DNA of 47,000 bases. Source: Oceanicola granulosus HTCC2516. Lineage in GTDB: Bacteria > Pseudomonadota > Alphaproteobacteria > Rhodobacterales > Rhodobacteraceae. Below, in pieces: positions 1-9,300 of the stretch. Location: NCBI RefSeq assembly GCF_000153305.1, contig NZ_CH724107.1:1487972-1534971 (forward strand), read 5' to 3'. Below the pieces are notes generated by a model. It did no database searches. It worked only from the letters and a program-made list of their open reading frames with translations, and had not been told where the DNA came from. Position 1 is the first letter of the stretch; each line of letters begins with the position of its first letter. A program made the position numbers and the translations under genes.

Positions 1-1001
1 CAAGCCCGTCGAGAAGGCGCTCGTGGCGGTGATCCAGGAGGCCTGGATCGCCGGGGTCTCCACGAGGAAAGTCGACGAACTGGTCCAGGCGATGGGGATG
101 AGCGGGATCTCGAAGTCCTCGGTCTCCAAGCTCTGCCGCGAGATCGACGAGCGCGTGCAGGCCTTTCTGGAGCGGCCGCTCGACAGCGAGTGGCGCGCGC
201 CAGCGGGCTCGAACCGGTGGCGCCACACTGGCGCGCCTGTGGCTCGACGCCACCTACCTGAAGGTCCGCGAGGGCGGGCGGATCGTGAGCGTCGCGGCCA
301 TAATCGCGGTGGCGGTGAACACCGATGGCCGCCGGGAGATCGTGGGCCTGCACATCGGCCCCTCGGAGGCCGAGCCCTTCTGGACGAGCTTCCTGCGGAG
401 CCTCGTGAAGCGCGGCCTGTCGGGGACCCGGCTGGTGATCTCCGACGCCCATGAGGGCCTGAAGTCCGCCATCACGCGGACAATGAGCGGCGCCACCTGG
501 CAGCGGTGCCGCGTCCACTTCATGCGCAACGCGCTGGCCCATGTGCCTCGGTCACAGAACACCGTTGTGGCTGCCGCCATCCGCCAGGTCTTCGTCCAGC
601 CCGACCACGCAAGCGCGACAACCGCCTGGCGCCACGTGGCCGACCAACTCCGCGAGCGCTGGCCCAAACTTGGAAAGCTCATGGAAGACGCCGAGGCCGA
701 CGTGCTCGCCTACATGGCCTTCCCCGCCCGCCACCGCACCAAGCTGCACAGCACCAACCCGCTGGAGCGCCTCAACAAGGAGGTGAAGCGCCGCGCCGAT
801 GTCGTCGGCATCTTCCCGAACGAGGCGTCCATCACCCGCCTCGTTGGCGCCGTCCTCCTCGAGCAGAACGACGACTGGCAGCTCCAGCATCGCTACATGC
901 AGATCGAGGGAATGGCCGAACTCGACGCCGAGACCGCACCCGAGATCGCGGACAACAACGCACCCCACATCACACCGCCCCCTACACCCAAAGCCGCCTG
1001 A
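1..1001 (+). pseudogene. IS256-family (mutator-type) transposase, 5' truncated by window edge and frameshifted
   Basis: The DDE transposase of an IS256-family insertion sequence would catalyse its own transposition. The reading frame is split: positions 2 to about 230 read in one frame (family-like ISKSSVSKLCREIDERV) and 236 to 1001 in another. The second frame carries the expected acidic residues: the Asp in LWLDATYLKV, the Asp in VISDAHEGL and the Glu in NPLERLNKEVKRR. The two frames meet at a stretch with no family similarity between two copies of TGGCGCGC (191-198 and 229-236). An insertion with a one-base imbalance explains the shift. The N-terminal part lies outside the window. Family identity is clear. 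Loss of activity is inferred from the broken frame. Confidence 0.9.
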
Positions 1002-1053
1002 ACCGATGAACCCGGAGCCACACCGAAATTACACCTCATTGACGGACGTGATC
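1..1053 (+). mobile_element. IS256-family insertion sequence, right part
   Basis: The element runs from beyond the left edge to shortly after the transposase stop at 1001. Its right terminal repeat is expected at about 1020-1053, where an ACACC-rich stretch precedes the start of IS3-like coding similarity on the other strand. The exact end and the target duplication cannot be fixed without the left end. It appears to have inserted into an older IS3-family element. Confidence 0.55.
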
Positions 1054-1176
1054 CTGGCACCATGCCGGGACGGCCATCGAGGTGAGCTCGGTGCCATCGT
1101 CGGAGACCACCATGTCAGCGTCAGGCACCTCCAGCTTGTAATCATCGGCCACCGCCAGCACCCGAAAGCGCCGTTA
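1045..1176 (-). pseudogene. IS3-family transposase (OrfB) remnant with internal deletion
   Basis: On the minus strand this stretch reads RFRVLAVADDY and then MVVSDDGTELTSMAVPAW followed by CQDH. These match two parts of the IS3-family OrfB catalytic core, the first DD region and the SD(N)GTELTS region. About 35 residues that normally separate them are missing. The downstream end is cut where the IS256 element begins. It has no start, no complete catalytic triad and is about 40 codons long, so it is a fossil. Bases 1177-1290, leading up to the next gene, show nothing I recognise. Confidence 0.65.
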
Positions 1177-1296
1177 GTCGGTCAGCGGACCGCTGAACCT
1201 TGATCGCTTCATTGTCCGTTTCCGCTGCCTCAGACTGGAGGAAGAAGCGGGCTCAGGTGATTAGGGGTAGGTCATCTGGTGCCCGGCTAGAGCTTA

Positions 1297-1314
1297 TCAC
1301 GGGAATTCCCGTGA
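1297..1314. promoter_or_regulatory. perfect 18-bp palindrome upstream of the AlpA-like gene
   Basis: TCACGGGAATTCCCGTGA is a perfect palindrome 49 bases upstream of the AlpA-like start codon. AGCT-containing flanks (1291 and 1315) extend it imperfectly. Its length and position suit an operator for a dimeric repressor or a replication/excision protein site. No binding protein can be named from sequence alone. Confidence 0.5.
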
Positions 1315-1363
1315 GAGCTAGCAACAGCCGCTAGGACAACTCCTGCAACGCAAGGAGATCGTT

Positions 1364-1650
1364 ATGCACACAACCGGACGCCAACAAACCAACGCTACTG
1401 AGGGGGCACAGCCACCTGATCGACTGCTGCGCAAGTCCGAGGCCTTCGGGCCTAGCGGCCTCATCCCCGTCGCCATGTCGACAGCCTACGACTGGATCAA
1501 TCGCGGCCTGTTAGCCCCCCCGTCAAACTCGGGTCCCGTGTCAGCGCGTGGCGCTACAGCGACCTCAAGGACTTCATCCGCCGCTCCGAAGAAGCCACCA
1601 GTACCGGGCAACCTATCGCTCCTGTCGCTCATCACGCGGGAGGCGAGTGA
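1364..1650 (+). pseudogene. AlpA-family (MerR-like HTH) regulator/excisionase, frameshifted in a C7 tract
   Basis: AlpA-type proteins are small winged-helix regulators that activate integrase or excision functions of integrative elements. The first half reads DRLLRKSEAFGPSGLIPVAM then STAYDWINRGLL, the typical AlpA N-terminus. After the C7 tract at 1515-1521 the family-like sequence (VKLGSRVSAWRYSDLKDFIR) continues in a different frame to a stop at 1648-1650. One extra C would give a 95-residue protein. As read, translation continues in the wrong frame to 1669. A good Shine-Dalgarno (AAGGAG, 1352-1357) precedes the ATG. The restored stop overlaps the next start (TGATG), which supports the restored frame as the ancestral one. 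The C tract could also be a slippage site. Confidence 0.75.
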
Positions 1651-2456
1651 TGCGAGTCAGACTTTCTAAGCAGGAAGAACAGGACTCGAGAGGTCGACTA
1701 GCCTTTCTCAAGAAGCTGCACCTCCGGACTGGGTTTGGGGGAGAAGAACTTGAGAAAATGCTCAACGAGCAGTGCTGCACCGAGTTTCTATGTGGCAGAC
1801 GGGCGTGTCCGCGCTGCGCCAAGCTATCGTCACAGCGGATGGCAATCGAAATTGAAGGGCTAGTTGATGAAGGAGAGCTAGGACCTTCATTAACCTTCGT
1901 GACCCTGGTGCATGAGCGAGGCACGCTGTCTCCGGAAGACATTGTGCACAGCAATATCAAGAAATTTGCATCTCAGGAAGGTCGGAAAATCTGCGGAGCG
2001 CTCAGACGAGGGGCCGCGGTCATTGGAGCCGTGGACGATGGCTTTATCAAGGATGTGGACGGCAGCGAATACTTTCAGAGACATTCCCACTGCATCGTCT
2101 CCGGCAAGCTATCACGGGGACAGCTGAAAAATTTGAAGCAGCAGTATCCCAAGACTGAAAGCATACAGCGTCCTGTGCATACCAATCGCATAACTCCAAA
2201 CTCCATACTACCGCTTTGCAAGTACATGCTGAAGATAGAGCACTACGGGAAGTCGAAGTTTATTGCACGTCCTAAGTCTTCTGGCCGGAACCCATACAAG
2301 AGCTCCGCGACCATGAGGCTTCCTCAATACGCAGAGGAGGCACTGATCAGGAACCACGCCCAATTTAGGGTCACAGACAGCCTGATCCTAGTGGGCCTGC
2401 GGAGGAAGCGTTCGGCTGATCCTACAGCCTGCAACTCCACCATCCTGAAGCGGTAG
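1650..2456 (+). CDS. putative HUH-type replication initiator/relaxase-like protein
   Basis: This 268-residue protein is not one I recognise by name, but it has the layout of rolling-circle Rep/HUH endonucleases. A Cys cluster (C42, C43, C48, C53, C56) near the N-terminus could bind zinc. A hydrophobic strand SLTFVTLV (residues 80-87) resembles motif 1. HSH (145-147) followed by CIV resembles the HUH metal site. Y192 in CKYMLK is the candidate nucleophile. The start at 1650 overlaps the restored stop of the AlpA-like gene, suggesting coupled translation. A DUF927 helicase-like gene follows, as expected for a replication module. Base composition is visibly less GC-rich than the core genes to the right. 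The assignment is inferred from motifs and context. Confidence 0.45.
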   Translation: MRVRLSKQEEQDSRGRLAFLKKLHLRTGFGGEELEKMLNEQCCTEFLCGRRACPRCAKLSSQRMAIEIEGLVDEGELGPSLTFVTLVHERGTLSPEDIVHSNIKKFASQEGRKICGALRRGAAVIGAVDDGFIKDVDGSEYFQRHSHCIVSGKLSRGQLKNLKQQYPKTESIQRPVHTNRITPNSILPLCKYMLKIEHYGKSKFIARPKSSGRNPYKSSATMRLPQYAEEALIRNHAQFRVTDSLILVGLRRKRSADPTACNSTILKR

Positions 2457-2679
2457 TTGGTTTCAGGTTCTTTCTAAAAATTGGCTGTTGAGGGGTCTGG
2501 CGACCTTGGGAACGTCTTAAAGGCATAGGTTTGGGTGGGTAGTGTGACTAACTGCAGTGCCCACCAGCCCGCCATTCAGCCAGCATAATTTTTTATTGCG
2601 CAGTCGCAGGGGAACCGGGGGAAATGGGGGAAATCCCAGCCCACGTCACAGTCTCTTGTGCAATGAAGGAGGCCCAGAC

Positions 2680-4320
2680 ATGGCCAAGAGTAAGAAGTCA
2701 GTTAAGAGCACAAAGTCGGCGAAGAAAAAGATCGGAACAACAACGGCTGCAGAGGAGCAGAAAGTGACAGGCGTTCTGAGGATCGGCCAAGCAATGCTAT
2801 CGCAGGACAACGACAAGTACGTCGAAGTCGTCAAAGGAGATGAGCGTTGCTGGATCAGCGCCTCCGACGCAGTGTCACGTGATGGCTGGATTACGGCAAA
2901 GGAGCGACTAAGGCAGAACAATATCCTTGTCATCTCAGAGCAAACCACGCGCCAGTGCAAGTCTCTACTTGAAGACGCCGATGCAACCGGACGGGGCCTT
3001 GTGGCTAAGCAACCAGGTTGGGTTGATGACGAGGTTTATGTTCATCCGGATGGGACGATACAAAAGCGGGAAGATGATGATCGAATAGTATTGGTGGACT
3101 TCGTCAGACAAACGATGTTTGATGAAAGGGGCAGTGTTGAGGAATGGAAGAACCGGATGGCGCCCTTCCTCAAAGCCGATCCGGTACTTTCTTTCGTCAT
3201 GGCCTTCGCACTCATGGGGCTGATTGTGCCGAAGCTCCCGAACCAACTTGAAAACCCCATGATGGAGCTCGTCGGCGAGAGGGAGTTGGGTAAGACGACT
3301 GTCGCTGTGGCAGTAGGTTCGATGTTTGGAGGTTCGACAAAAAGCGGTCTGGGCGTTATACGGAGCGCCAACATGACACTGAATGCGTTTCGGCAGATAC
3401 ACCGACAGCACTCCGATTCAACACTATTGCTTGATGAAACGAATGTGGCGACGCCTCAGGTCAAAGAGAATCTCAATGTCGTATTCGATGCTGCTGCCGG
3501 ACTGGACAAAGCCAGGTTCGGCGACAGCGGTCGCAAGGCTCCAATCCGAGGCTGTGTTCTGATGACTGGGAACATGCCGCTGGAAGATCACGGTCGTACG
3601 CCTCCGGATATAAGAGAGGCCGCTCGAACTCGCCTGATCACCATCAAGATGAAGCACCCCCTCTTTCGTAGGCTTCCCGATGGCTTTGACAGGCGTGAAG
3701 AGGCCATCGGCTCCCTTCTGACGCTTGTCCGCGAGCAACACGGCACGATATCTCGCGCATTGATTGAAGAGATCATCAAGGATGAGCAGCAGTTCCTTGA
3801 AGAACTTCAACGAAGGGCATTTAAGTTCGAGAAAAGGATTGATCCGCTTCAGACTAAGGTTTTGAACCGCGTGATCCGCGTATTCGCACTTTGCTATGCC
3901 ACCGGGAGGATGGCAGCAAACCGAGGAATCCTACCAGAGACAAACGTTTGGTCACGCACACTCAAAGCCTTTCGTCAGTACGCCTATGATCTCCAGGTGA
4001 CAAGAACTTCACCCTCGAAGCGGGCTCTCTTAGGGGCCTTGAAGAAGTTCGAGCCTGAAGTGGCACGCATCGACAAGACGAAACGGAACAAAAAACGCCA
4101 GACTGCCGAAGCGTGGATGTACATAGATACGGAAGAGAGCGTCTTGTTCCTCACTAGTTCTGCCGCCAAGCGCTGGTTCGGCGACGAGCTGTCGAAGATC
4201 AAACGTGAGCTGAGGGCTGAAGGCGTGCTGCAAGGCGAAAAGGGCAAGTCGCCGAAGCCCTCCATTAAGGCGCCAAAGTGCGTCCCGTTCGACGGCCGCG
4301 TGTATAGGTTCTCGATCTGA
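2680..4320 (+). CDS. DUF927-family P-loop ATPase (replicative helicase/primase-like)
   Basis: DUF927 proteins are ATPases of plasmids, prophages and integrative elements, thought to act as replication helicases. The 546-residue protein opens with a Lys/Ser-rich basic tail (residues 1-18), then a region with the family's GW..(V)YVHPDG pattern (113-125). A Walker A motif GERELGKTT follows (199-207), then a Walker B-like LLLDE (249-253), a sensor Asn in LMTGN (298) and a candidate arginine finger in RTRLI (316-320). The ATG at 2680 is chosen because AAGGAGG (2666-2672) lies seven bases upstream. An in-frame start at 2557 has no such site. It lies 223 bases after the HUH-like gene on the same strand and is low in GC compared with the core region. 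Confidence 0.75.
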   Translation: MAKSKKSVKSTKSAKKKIGTTTAAEEQKVTGVLRIGQAMLSQDNDKYVEVVKGDERCWISASDAVSRDGWITAKERLRQNNILVISEQTTRQCKSLLEDADATGRGLVAKQPGWVDDEVYVHPDGTIQKREDDDRIVLVDFVRQTMFDERGSVEEWKNRMAPFLKADPVLSFVMAFALMGLIVPKLPNQLENPMMELVGERELGKTTVAVAVGSMFGGSTKSGLGVIRSANMTLNAFRQIHRQHSDSTLLLDETNVATPQVKENLNVVFDAAAGLDKARFGDSGRKAPIRGCVLMTGNMPLEDHGRTPPDIREAARTRLITIKMKHPLFRRLPDGFDRREEAIGSLLTLVREQHGTISRALIEEIIKDEQQFLEELQRRAFKFEKRIDPLQTKVLNRVIRVFALCYATGRMAANRGILPETNVWSRTLKAFRQYAYDLQVTRTSPSKRALLGALKKFEPEVARIDKTKRNKKRQTAEAWMYIDTEESVLFLTSSAAKRWFGDELSKIKRELRAEGVLQGEKGKSPKPSIKAPKCVPFDGRVYRFSI

Positions 4321-4372
4321 AGCGACGAAGGTCTCTTTCGCAAGAGTCCGTAAATCGGCATCTCCATAAAGG

Positions 4373-4412
4373 GGGGCGGACACAGCAGGTCACCTACTGG
4401 TGACCCCGCCCC
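4373..4412. other. long two-part hairpin in the gap 4321-4779
   Basis: GGTCACC (4388-4394), TACT, GGTGACC (4399-4405) form a perfect 7-bp stem with a 4-base loop. Outside it, GGGGCGG (4373-4379) pairs with CCGCCCC (4406-4412), leaving an 8-base bulge on the left. There is no T-run, so it is a poor intrinsic terminator. It lies 53 bases after the helicase gene and could be a replication-origin structure. Nothing else is recognisable in the 459-base gap. Confidence 0.45.
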
Positions 4413-4779
4413 ACCCCCACATCTGATCTCGCTGCACGTCCCCCCACAGATTGGCCAGCAGAAGCGAGCTTGAGTTGGCGTGAGCGAGGGCGCCGGTCCG
4501 AGAGGCAACGCGATCCCGTCCTGGTATATGCCCCTTGAGGGGTAGAGAAGTCATGTCGGCTCCCGGCCCACAGTCGCCGTTCAAGAGTGCGCCGCGCGAC
4601 CCGGCAGCATCCACCAGAGCTGCCGTTCGTGCAAAGAGCAGCAAAGTTAATTTCAGAGGAGACTGTTCGCTCCAAAGGATGAGGTGCTGATCTGCCCGAT
4701 CGAAAATACGCGCGGGCAGATGGGCGTCGATATCTAAGCGGACGAACCATCCTGGCGGAGACTGAACATCTTTGTGCCG

Positions 4780-5319
4780 TCAGGCTGCTAACTGCCCGTG
4801 CCGTTCGAGGAGCCGCATCAATACCGAATTGGCGTGTGTAAAGTTCGCCTGCTGGCCCTGGAGTTGATACGCCCACTTCTGGCCATGGAACAGATTGTTG
4901 CGAAAGCGCCAGACGATGATCAGCACGGTCAGCAGCCGATCTCGCGGGGCGTTATTGCGCCCGTCCAGAACCGACCGGACCATATCGGGCTGATCGGCGG
5001 GGCGCAGATGCAAGTGGTCGAAGTGATGAGTGAATTCCCCATTGGCGAAATAGCGCTGCCGGAAATAGGCCAACTCTCCATCATACTGGTCGGCGTCGAG
5101 CATTCCCGCGTCGCGCCACTCGTCGGCCTTCGCGCAAATCCGGTCGGCGCGAGCAAAATTGCCCATCACCTGGGCCTCGAACAGGCTCCACAGAAAGGTG
5201 AAGTTGAAGATGGCGGCGCGGTCGTCTTCGGGCAGCGCTTGGAATCCCGGTGCTCGCGCCAACAGCCATTGCATACTCACTTTATACCCCCATTCTTTGT
5301 TGGTTTTAATGTCAGTCAA
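4780..5319 (-). CDS. HEPN-domain protein with Rx4H motif
   Basis: HEPN proteins are all-alpha domains, often RNases in toxin-antitoxin and defence loci, with a catalytic Rx4-6H motif. This 179-residue protein has R140-NNLF-H145 followed by GQK, in an Ala/Leu-rich helical sequence, and an IFNFTFLWSLFE stretch (37-48) typical of one HEPN branch. The start codon is TTG at 5319, which overlaps the stop of the preceding gene in a TTGA junction. Translation is therefore probably coupled. It is the last gene of a minus-strand operon of HEPN, HEPN and type ISP enzyme. RNase activity is inferred from the motif. The target is unknown. Confidence 0.7.
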   Translation of the reverse strand: MTDIKTNKEWGYKVSMQWLLARAPGFQALPEDDRAAIFNFTFLWSLFEAQVMGNFARADRICAKADEWRDAGMLDADQYDGELAYFRQRYFANGEFTHHFDHLHLRPADQPDMVRSVLDGRNNAPRDRLLTVLIIVWRFRNNLFHGQKWAYQLQGQQANFTHANSVLMRLLERHGQLAA

Positions 5320-6176
5320 TCCTCTGGCCCGTCGCGGTCATCTGGGGACATTTCCGAGAAGTCGGTGAGCGTGTCGCAAAACTCGCGGTCGACGACTTCC
5401 CAGATCGCATGCTCATCGCGCTCCTCGCTGATGTCTTCGCCGGTTTGCTCGCCGGTCAAGAAGGCTCGGCATTTGCAGGCCGGGCAGCTCTCCGACCAGA
5501 TCTCGTCGTGGCTGCCCTTGAAGATTCCCATCTGGTGCTGCGGTTCGCGCAATTCCGCTTCGGCTGTCAGGCGCTCACGCTCTGCCCTCTTCAACGCCTC
5601 GAACTGCTCGCGGGCGGCCTCGACGCGTAGTTTGACGGCCGCCGCGAGGGCCTTCGCGGCCTCATCGAGAAGCTGGCGGGGCGCTTTTGCATCGGCCGCG
5701 CCGAGCCATTGCTCCAGAGATGAACCCATCTGGTGCAAGATCGTGTCGCACGCATGCCAATAGCGTGCCTCCCAGGCGTCGAGTCGCATCGTCCGGAACG
5801 GAAGATCGGCCGAATGCAGCTCAGCGTTTCGACGCTCGGCGATGTCCTGGCAGAACTTCTGGACCGTCTTGTCGAAGCGAGGGACGAGATGGGCCAAGCG
5901 CTCAAACAAGGTCTTGGCGGTGATCGTCTTTACGTCTGTGGTGACGTTGATGCCGGCGGCGACGAACATCGATTGCCAGTGGATTGGATCGACCACGAGG
6001 CTGGGATGCTTGCGAGCGAGCGCGGCCTTGCCGAGCAGTTCAAGCGCGAGAGAGGCCCAGAGCTGATACTCGTCGAGATCGCCGGCGCTCTTCCGTGCCA
6101 GCGCGCGGCCGATGTAGACCTTCGATTTCGCTTGGAGCGCGTCGCCGTTTATGGCGATGAAGACGTCGTCAGGCAT
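5316..6176 (-). CDS. HEPN-like protein with Rx4H motif and Cys-rich C-terminus
   Basis: This 286-residue protein is predicted to be helical. It contains R116-NAEL-H121, an Rx4H motif like that of HEPN RNases, and an early WASLALELLGKAAL segment (40-53). The C-terminal third has a charged coiled-coil-like stretch (about 185-215), then CPACKC, a likely zinc knuckle, and an acidic tail rich in Asp and Glu. The ATG at 6176 lies inside the last codons of a TauD-like remnant, and its stop overlaps the next HEPN start. Two different HEPN proteins in tandem could act as a pair (catalytic plus partner) or as independent RNases. I know no name for the pair. Function is inferred. Confidence 0.6.
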   Translation of the reverse strand: MPDDVFIAINGDALQAKSKVYIGRALARKSAGDLDEYQLWASLALELLGKAALARKHPSLVVDPIHWQSMFVAAGINVTTDVKTITAKTLFERLAHLVPRFDKTVQKFCQDIAERRNAELHSADLPFRTMRLDAWEARYWHACDTILHQMGSSLEQWLGAADAKAPRQLLDEAAKALAAAVKLRVEAAREQFEALKRAERERLTAEAELREPQHQMGIFKGSHDEIWSESCPACKCRAFLTGEQTGEDISEERDEHAIWEVVDREFCDTLTDFSEMSPDDRDGPED

Positions 6177-6360
6177 CGATGAGAATCCTTGCGAGGCGTC
6201 GGCCGGACCTTGGGTCCGACGGACTGCGCCCGTGAAGGACGCGCCAGTTGTCGATGATGAGGATGTCGCCTTGGCGCCAGTGATGGGCTTGGGGCGACGC
6301 GGCGGCGATCCGGTCCTCGATGAGCGCAAGGGCCATACGGCCGCGCTGGTCAACGGCTTC
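6169..6360 (-). pseudogene. 3' remnant of a TauD/TfdA-family Fe(II)/2-oxoglutarate dioxygenase
   Basis: The minus strand encodes about 60 residues ending with W-RQGDILIIDNWRVLHGR and then RRLARILIDA before the stop. The GD-hydrophobic-DN-x-R-x-x-H-G-R pattern is the C-terminal iron-ligand/2-oxoglutarate-binding block of TauD/TfdA dioxygenases. Family members are about 250-330 residues, so the first three quarters, including the HxD iron ligands, are missing. The remnant begins where the type ISP gene ends (6359), which suggests that an insertion or deletion joined them. It cannot be active alone. Confidence 0.6.
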
Positions 6361-9300
6361 AAGACAGCCGGGATGTCTTGACCGACGATACCGCGCGCAG
6401 CTGGTCCACGACCTCCAGCGTGCGGACGGAGACGGTGGCGACGCGGGCGAGGAGGTCGATGACACGCTCCTTGTGGTCGGCGAAGCGGTAGCGGGCGTCG
6501 GGGTTGTCCTTCAGCCACGCCTCGACGGTCCTGTCGCGTACCTTCCTCTCCTTGTGTTGGTCGAGCACCCAGTCGAGGCCGCTGCGGTTGCCCAGCCGGT
6601 AGTCCCATGCCTGGGGCGGAAGACCGGTGAGGGTGGTGGCGGCGTCGATCTCGATACGGCCGTCCGCCGGATGAGATTTGAGCTTGGGCTTGCCGGGGGC
6701 TGCGTCGGTGTCGTGGCGCTTGACGGGCCAGGGATCGGCGGTCTCGTAGTCGGTGTGGAGGTCCATAAGCGCCGCCCCTTGTGCGGCCCACCACGCGAAA
6801 TCGGCGTGGAACGGGATGCGGGGAAACTCGCGCCGCAGGTTGATGGCGTAGATCTCGCGCCAAATGGGATCGTGGAGGCAGGCGTAGACGTAGTGAAAGA
6901 TTGCATCCTTGGTGACGCCCGCGCGCTTGCCGTAGCGCTTAAGAAACTTGTTGAGGGCCCAGTCGGTGACGTTATCCATGCGGTCGCCTGTGGAGGTGTA
7001 GCGGTAGCGGGGAAATGCCTCTGTGTCTTCAAGCGTATGATAAGAATGAATTGCGCGCGAAGCGAGTGCCTGGAATGGCCGCTTAGCCGGATGTCCACCT
7101 ACAAGAATGGCAAGGTCATCCTCCCTGTCTTGACTGATGCTATGGACGAGATATTCCATCTCGATCAATCGAGGATCATACGCGATCAGGCGCGAGCGGA
7201 ACGGTCGATAAAGAATAGGTCGGACGATTGGTTTGGTTGTATCTAGACGTGTGGACCTTTCAAACCTAGCCTTGAGAGATCGCGTCCATTTAATTGGCGT
7301 GTTCTCCTTTTCCCACGGCGTGCGCTTTCCAATCAGACGATTGTATTTTTCTCGGAAGTCTCTGACGGCTTTCTTTGCGTATTTCTTTCTGTCCCATATG
7401 ACCCATTCATCACGCGCCGTGACGACACCTTTCGAGAACAGCTTGAATACTGCCCGCTCCTGCCCCTTCACCTTCGCGGCCTTGGTCTTCTTGTCCGCCA
7501 CCGGCAGCAGGTCGTCCCACTCGTTTTCCACCTGGTCGATCCAGTTGCCGCGCTTGGACGGTACGATCTCCCGCATCCGGCGCTCCGACAACGGTGTAGA
7601 CAGGAACTGGATCTTGGCGGGCGCTTTCGCGTAGTCCTCCACCTCGTCGTAAAAAACTCTGAACCCCTCCGTCGCCGAAGACTTCACGAAGAACGCGATG
7701 GCGACGCCGACCTTGATCTTATCGTCGAAAACGTTGCCGCCCTCTTGCCGTCGCCGCTCCCCACTCGTGCGCGCGTTGCCCTTAAGGTTCAGCACCCATG
7801 CCTCGTTGAACTCATCGCCTACGTAGGCGCGGAAGCCGTCGAAGGTGCGGGCGTCGATGAAACTGCTGTTGGTCACGAAAGCAACGATCCCCTCGTCCGC
7901 GATGCGGTCGAAGGCCCAGCGGTAGAACCGGGAATACATGTCGTACACCTTGGTCTTCTGCGCCGTGGACAGCTTGACGAAGGTGTTCCTCACCCGCTCG
8001 TCGATGCGGGGATATTCGCGGTTCTTGTTGTTGTCGTTCTCGTTCTGCTGGTTGGCGTTGTAGGGCGGGTTGCCGATCACCACGCTGATCTTGCGGCGGT
8101 TCTGGGCCTGCACCCGCTCGGTGTTCTCGTCGGTAAACTGGCCGAGGAAGGACATCTGCTGGCCGCGCCGAATGCCGAGCCCTCCCACGTTGTCCAGCGT
8201 GTCCACGAAGCAGAGGTTCGGGTATTCCGCGATCTGGCCGGTGATGCCCGCGTAGGTCGCCTCGATATTCAGATTGGCTACGTAGTAGGGCAGGATCGCC
8301 ACCTCGTTGGCGTGCAACTCCTCGCGGTACTTGCGCTCCAGTACCGCGCGCGGCTCGCCCCGCATGTGCTCGATCAGTTCGCAGACGAAGGTGCCGGTGC
8401 CCGTGGCCGGGTCGAGGATCTCGACGCCTTGGTCCGCCAGCCGCTTGCCGAAGTGCCGCTCGCACAGCCAATCGGTGGCGCGGACCATGAAGCGGACGAT
8501 CTCGTTCGGGGTGTAGACCACGCCCAGCCGGTCGGCGGCGTCCGGGTTGTAGGACTGGTAGAAGCCCTCGTAGATCACCTTGAGGAAGGTCTGCTTCTCA
8601 GCATGATCGGTGATTTCGGCCGCCGCCGTCTCGATGGCCTGGTAATAGGGGCGCAGGCCGCGCAGCATTTCGCGCTTGGCGGTGCCCGCGAGGAACAGGG
8701 CCTCCAGTTCGTAAAGCTCCCGCGCCACATTGTTGGTGCGGTGGAACTCCCCGTCGTCGAAGACATGCGCGAAGATGTTCTCGGTCAGGACATGCTGGAT
8801 CAACATCTCGCGTACGTCGGCCTCGACGATGTTCGGGTTCACCGTCTCTCGCGCGTGTTGAAGGAAAGCAGTGGCCTTAGCCGTGAAGGCTTCGTTGTCG
8901 TCATAGGCTTTGTCGATCCGCTCGCGAAGGTGACCCAGGATGGCTGGCAGTTCGACGCGGAACTGCTGGACCGCGCTGCGCCATTCGCCGATCACGGCGG
9001 GCTGCCAGTCGAAGAAGGCCACGAGGAGGCGATTGAGATCCTCGGCCGAGGCCATCGAACAGCGCATGACTTCGCGCCCGTCCTGGAAAAGGACGGCGGT
9101 CTCGGTGTCCTCAAAGATGGTGTTCGTGATCGGGTAGCCGACGGCACGCTTCTTCGCGATCTCCTCGTCGAGGTTGTCGTCGGAATCCTTTGCTTCCCAA
9201 TAGCCGTGTTTGATCCTGATCTCGTGGAGGACGGTGCCGTCGGGAACGCGGGACGCGGCGGGGCCGTTGCCGCCGATAGGCAGCTCTGGTGCGAAGATCA

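Noticed and set aside
1297-1314. LuxR-type lux box
   Set aside because: The dyad is longer and more GC-symmetric than known lux boxes, and no luxR/luxI-like gene is nearby.
5316-6863. Long N-terminal extension of the second HEPN protein
   Set aside because: The extension is Arg/Pro-rich shadow sequence overlapping the type ISP gene. Protein-like sequence starts at ATG 6176.
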